Shown: piece by piece, positions 59,100-64,000 of the stretch
How the letters are laid out: each line of letters begins with the position of its first letter
How positions within the stretch are numbered: position 1 is the stretch's first letter
From: Limonium bicolor
Lineage: Eukaryota; Streptophyta; Magnoliopsida; Caryophyllales; Plumbaginaceae
NCBI GenBank assembly: GCA_023374045.1
Contig: CM041776.1
Span: 139,565,296-139,629,295, forward strand
DNA length: 64,000 bases
Reading direction: 5' to 3'
Notes under the pieces: model-generated
Seen by the model: the letters and a program-made list of their open reading frames with translations, nothing else
What the model was told of the DNA's origin: nothing
Databases searched by the model: none
Translations under genes and position numbers: made by a program

Positions 59100-62000
59100 T
59101 AACAAGGCATCCATCCAACAACCTTAACTCTACGCGCTGTGATGAACAGATACTGAGCTCTCCTAATTATTACAAACCCAATCCAACTAAATGAGCAACT
59201 AACTGAATACAACAATCTCTTTATTACAATACAAAATAATCCAAAGGTGTTTGCTGCAAACACATCAGCTACCCCCGTGTCCCGCACTCCGGCTTGAGAC
59301 TTCTTCAATAACCTGGAATGTTTGGCCCAATGAAGGGCTCAGCAATCGAAATGCTGGTATGCTAAATGTAGTCTTAAATCATCAAGATTCCTTAAGTCGT
59401 TCTAGCCATCTTGGTATTAGATTCTTTACATGAAATACCGGTTTACAATAGTAACAGTAGTAATTGAAAATATCTAACAATCACTTAACAATTCACCTGC
59501 AAACATCAGTGTACAATAGTACACAACACCAATAATCTCACAACAATAATCCATAGCAATAACCAATAATCACACATTAACAATCCATAGCAATCACCAA
59601 ACAAGGTACGCGTATTAACTGTACTTGTTAGTTGGTCACCTGACCCTTATCTTTTAAACCAATCAATTAACCTTTTCCAATTAATTTCCACCACAAGTGT
59701 CATGTTAAGTCAAACCTTAATAACTTATTAATGGACGAATGTCCCCTGTGTTCCATTGGAACTGTTTACCAGCTGACCCTATGGCCCTGGTTAATTGACC
59801 GATCCGGTCGAACCTGTGCACCAACGGTAGTGCCCTCCGCCATCCCCGAATGTGGCTGATGGATTTCTTTGAGTGACTCTCCATTGAAGTCTCTCGTAGT
59901 GATCACAATGCGCAACCAGAAAGTCGAAACGATCTGGATTCCTCTCTTTATAAGTTAGCCCTTTTTGTCAGTGGTACAATAACCAATATTTGAATTAAGA
60001 CCTTAATAGTTGACCTTTGTTAGGTTCAATAATACCTAAAGGTCAGTTAGTCTTCTTCCCAGTTTAGATGTATAAACTTCCAGTCATAAGACGTTCGCGT
60101 ATAAAACACAACGCAACAGTTTGAGCAATACAGTACACAATTTCATATACATAAAATCACAGATATCGCTCTTAAATAATTAACACATAATGTCTGGACC
60201 TTAGGATAATCCTTAGGACATTCAGACCACACAATTAACATACCGTTCACCAAGTAACTGCTAGCTTGACAAGTTCCTCTTCAGTAGTTCCTTCCCGTAC
60301 GTTGTTATTTAATCATGCAATACCAGGTAATATTAATATAACTATTCATTAAATATCATAGTATTGTCACTGTAGAGTTTATTTACGTAGTATACTAACT
60401 CCGTATGTTCTTTAGTTTCCCCCTGTTATTTATCAGTGGTTCTAGGTAGTTCAACAGTTCGTTATTTTATGTGATATTCACATGTGATAATGAATTTCCA
60501 CCTTGTGTTAAATTTCTATTTCCTTATTTATAAACTCATAATTGTTTCCACTTATTCTTTATATTATATTCCTTGGTCATTTTTATTACCACTACAATTA
60601 TTTTATAAACTTTATATTATACTTCATAATATACCATATTACATTATATTACCTAGTTTCAATTCCTTCTTTATTAAATTACAAACCAACCTTATTAACT
60701 TGGTATTTATTTATTATACCCACCAACTAAATAAATTACTAAATAACCACATATAATCTCCGGTAATCATAAATTGAACCCCTTAACTTTTACAACTTAC
60801 CAAACAACCATATACTTTTATAATTACTAGATACCCATATTAATTTTTGGAAATCGTAAAACAATTATATGAACTTCATTAAATTGCCAAATAACCTTAT
60901 AACTTTTATAATTATTAATTAACCACATTCCCTTTTTAATTTACCAAATGTCCACCTTAATTTTCGTAAATTACAATCTCATTATACCAACTTTTATAAA
61001 TTACAAATAAACCCCTTAACTTTCGGTTTTCACTAATATTTTCCTTTATTCACTTTTAAACCCCAAAATTTTATATAAGTTACATATTAACTTATAAACT
61101 ATATTTTAAATATTTTTATTTCTTTAAATAACCAAAACAGCCCACAACTTTCTTCAATTTATATTTCCGCCCACATTAAATTCTATTTTTCATATATACT
61201 TCCATAAATTACATATTCACCCAAAAGCTTTTATAAACTTAATATTTAATGTCATAAATCATTTTAACCCAAAGTTTTTGGTCAACACTTTGACCAAGAC
61301 TTAATTTCATCATTAATACTTTAATATACCCATAAAATCACATGTAATTCGGTTTCACTCTCAAACTTCTCAATAATTACAAAATAGTCCCAAAACTTAA
61401 TAAAATGTTATTTTAGCACTTAACCACTTATTTAAATTCACCAAAATTCATAATATTAATTCCTACCTTATATTATAATGTAAATATACCAAACAAACCC
61501 CTTTGTCCTCGGTTTTTATTATTTGTACTCTAAACATTTCAAAATTTATATTTTAGCCATATAACTTATTAAACTAGACATATAAATAATTGTAGCTATT
61601 TTTAATGTTCCCAAAATTTATTATATAAGTTAATACACTTATATATTTCGAAAATCACCCAAATTATACATTAACCTCTCGGCTTTAATTTTATTTTTAC
61701 CATATGGTTTTAAAACTTGTTTTAAACTTTATAATAAATACATATAAATGTATATAAGCCATATAACACTTCTAAAAATTATGCTAATGACTTAGAATGA
61801 TTATAAACCCAAAATAGAACATATTATCCTTTGATATTTCGGTCTAACCATATATGTATCATATTTAATTTTTGTGACACAATTTTATACCTTAAGGTAA
61901 TAATCTTACCTTATATGTCATAAATTATTTTCCTTGATACTTTTAACCCAATAATTTTCGGCCTTAATATTAACATGGCCTAAACATAATTTTTATACCA

Positions 62001-63892
62001 AAGTTTGAAGCTTAAATTAAGCTTAAACTTAATATACCTTAATTATATAAACTTACTCCTTAAATCAAGACAATTCTTGTACTTGATTTCTCCTTGAATT
62101 CCAAGCTCTCCAAATGTGATCTTGATGAAGAATTTTCGGCTCCTTATACATATTTAGGAGATCCATTTGTTAGACTTTTAACCAAGATTTATAAATAATA
62201 TTTGAAGTAATTTTATAAGAGTTTACCTTAGGAATTTATCAAGGTATTTTTGATACACCTTGGGATGATTGTAGATCCAAGTTTCCTTCATGAAATAATG
62301 AAGAGAACATAGATTTAGGAGGTTTTAAATTTTGAAAATTGCTTAAGGAATTTTCTTAAGATTTTCAACATGAAAATTTACCTTAACTTGATCTTGTTGT
62401 TCCTTGTGTTGTTGTTGAATCTAGGAACCTCCTTGGACCATGTAAGCTTGGCGAAAATTAAGAGAGTTGCTAGGATGATTCTTGCTTCAAGACTTAGTAG
62501 ATTTGACTAGGAATTTACATAGAAATGGTGTTAGAACTTAATTCACCATTAATAGAGCTTTAAAGCTCTAAGTAATAACTTAACAAAGGAAGAAAAAAAG
62601 AGAGAAAGGAGGAAGCTTACTCAATCGGCCAAGTGAGTGGCAAGAAGGAAATGGAGCCTAACTCACGTATGAATAAGGTAGGAAAAGACCATGAATCAAA
62701 TGGAATTATTTGACACAATTATTGTCAAATTGTTTAATCTATCTTTTATTTAATAATTGGTGTTTGGCTCAATTAAATTGTCTATCATTTAGACATGTTT
62801 TCGGCTGAATGGAAGAATTATTGGAGCTTATTTGACAACGGAAACTAGAAGACAACACTAGTTAGGTAGGTGTAATACTTTTACAATTTAAATGTTGTTT
62901 TTGTTCTTTGTCTTCTCCTTTGATTGCTCACGTGAATGGGCATTGAATGGGCATTTGATTTGATGATTGAAGACATTAGATAATGGCTAGGTAGCTAGAT
63001 GATTTATCTTGATTTTATAAGGCAACAATGTCTTCTTTTTTCCTTATTGAAATCGGTACATGAATTGTAGATAGCCATTTGATTTGTCAATGTCAACATT
63101 AGACATAGGCAACTAGCTTAATTAGGTACATGTTCCCTTGAATTAATTTAGTAGCAATTATACTCCCCTTTCTTTTGATTCCAATCGACACCCACATGCC
63201 CATTTGATCAACTTGTTTTCTTTGTTTGCAACTTGCTCAAAGTAGATTCTAGTCATATGTTTTATTCCATTATTTTAGTTTTAACTTGTCTCTTTGTTGT
63301 GTCTTGTAGGTCATACGTAGGTGGAGTCTTATTTGACTGCAATTAATTGCTACACTAACATATAATACATGCTAGGTGAGTCACATTATCCATAAGACAT
63401 TATTTTTGCAAAAATCCTAGTTAATTACACCTAAACTGGCGCATACTATGGAGGTCAGATGGAGTTGATTTTTAACTTGATTTTTGTTACACTATATTGT
63501 ATTAAGACCATACTAATATGTGTAATACGTTCCAGAATTTATTTGGTACATTTATATGACGGTAAAAGATGAAAGTTTTAAGGTAAAATGCTAATTTTAG
63601 GTACCTTTTTGACTCAAAAATCGCCCCTGTTTGTGCTATGATTTTAGAACTGGAATTAATTGATTTAGATGTTCAATTTATCCACTTTTAAGATTATCAA
63701 CTCGTGGCTCCTCAAAAACTTCAAGGCAATTGCGTAAAACGCATTTTTGTGACACCCGAAGGTGCGTTTTTGTGCATTAAGAAATTTTCTGATAATTAAT
63801 TAGTCGCTATGAGTTCCAAATGTTTAATGACATTGTTTATAGTCAATAATAATATGTTAAGGTGTTACATTGAGTTATATGGGGTTATAACA
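59100..63892 (-). repeat. Main part of LTR G (minus strand), very AT-rich
   Basis: Continues 45622-45743 across insertion F. On the minus strand a CT-rich leader lies near 62640-62590, a donor-like AAG|GTAAATT near 62385, and an acceptor-like GTTTGCAG|GTGAA near 59500, the same order as in the other LTRs. 60300-62000 is AT-rich, non-coding, with recurring CCAAATAACC and ACTTTTATAA text. A possible LTR start TGTTATAACCCC lies at 63892, but no GCTTC duplication or PPT follows, so this boundary is tentative. No gene seen. Confidence 0.55.
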
Positions 63893-64000
63893 ACTCAGAA
63901 CACAACTCCCGGGCTAACTGGGCAAAAAGGAGCGTTAAGAAATTCGTCCGAGCACTTTGTTTATTTTTGAGGAAGTAGCTCGTGCATTCTCTTTATAATT
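63893..64000. other. Unassigned right edge
   Basis: No ORF or repeat identified. Contains CCCGGGCTAACTGGGC and GGAGCGTT text that recalls the upstream part of LTRs B and F, so it may still be LTR sequence. Confidence 0.3.

Noticed and set aside
63881..63892. Firm LTR G start at TGTTATAACCCC
   Set aside because: No matching GCTTC duplication or polypurine tract beyond it; kept as tentative only.

Overview
The window is repeat-rich plant nuclear DNA with no recognisable single-copy host gene. It is a stack of nested LTR retrotransposons. Signs of a flowering plant are Tekay-like chromovirus and Athila-like Ty3/gypsy proteins, a tRNA-iMet primer site (TGGTATCAGAGC), a tRNA-Asp primer site typical of Athila, a Mutator-type MITE with 9-bp target duplications, and many LTRs bounded by TG/TT...TACA with 5-bp target duplications. 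I cannot name the species.

Layout. 1-17387: a head-to-tail pair of one Tekay-like element (family A) sharing a middle LTR. It runs pol copy 1 (1-3195, truncated by the window), LTR (3496-7242), PBS, gag with three apparent introns, an AlkB-family dioxygenase ORF, pol copy 2 (to 13343) and LTR (13641-17387). It sits in a minus-strand LTR fragment D (17388-18638), which itself sits in a plus-strand element B (internal remnant 18639-20684, 3' LTR 20685-24876). 24877-30125: an old minus-strand Tat/Ogre-like remnant (I) with a degenerate gag and a 46-bp tandem repeat, split by solo LTR C (25933-28186, TSD CCTGG). 30126-45621: an Athila-like element E, carrying solo LTR H (32888-35092, TSD GTTTA) and a MITE (35308-35798, TSD TATTATTTG), with its 3' LTR cut at 45621 by a minus-strand LTR G. 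G (45622-45743 and 59100 to about 63892) is split by element F (45744-59094, TSD GTAAG), a LARD-like element with LTRs over 4 kb and no coding capacity.

The most notable content is the AlkB-type 2-oxoglutarate/Fe(II) dioxygenase ORF (9069-9790) between gag and protease. It has an intact HxD...H iron triad and an RxNxTxR 2OG-binding motif, and it lies wholly inside a phase-compatible GT-AG interval joining gag to protease. A working hypothesis is that the element carries a nucleic-acid demethylase as a spliced accessory gene, perhaps acting on its own methylated RNA or DNA.

Second, the LTRs of A, B, F and H carry an array of 4 to 6 hairpins at about 70-bp spacing in the corresponding part of the LTR. 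The primary sequence differs between families (GTCCGAACTT, GGTCCGGGACTT and GGTCCGGGTTTG types), so architecture appears conserved while sequence changes. The arrays fall inside a putative LTR leader intron. All coding regions here are broken by small indels or stops. In A these are mostly 1-3 nt indels, so some may be assembly errors.
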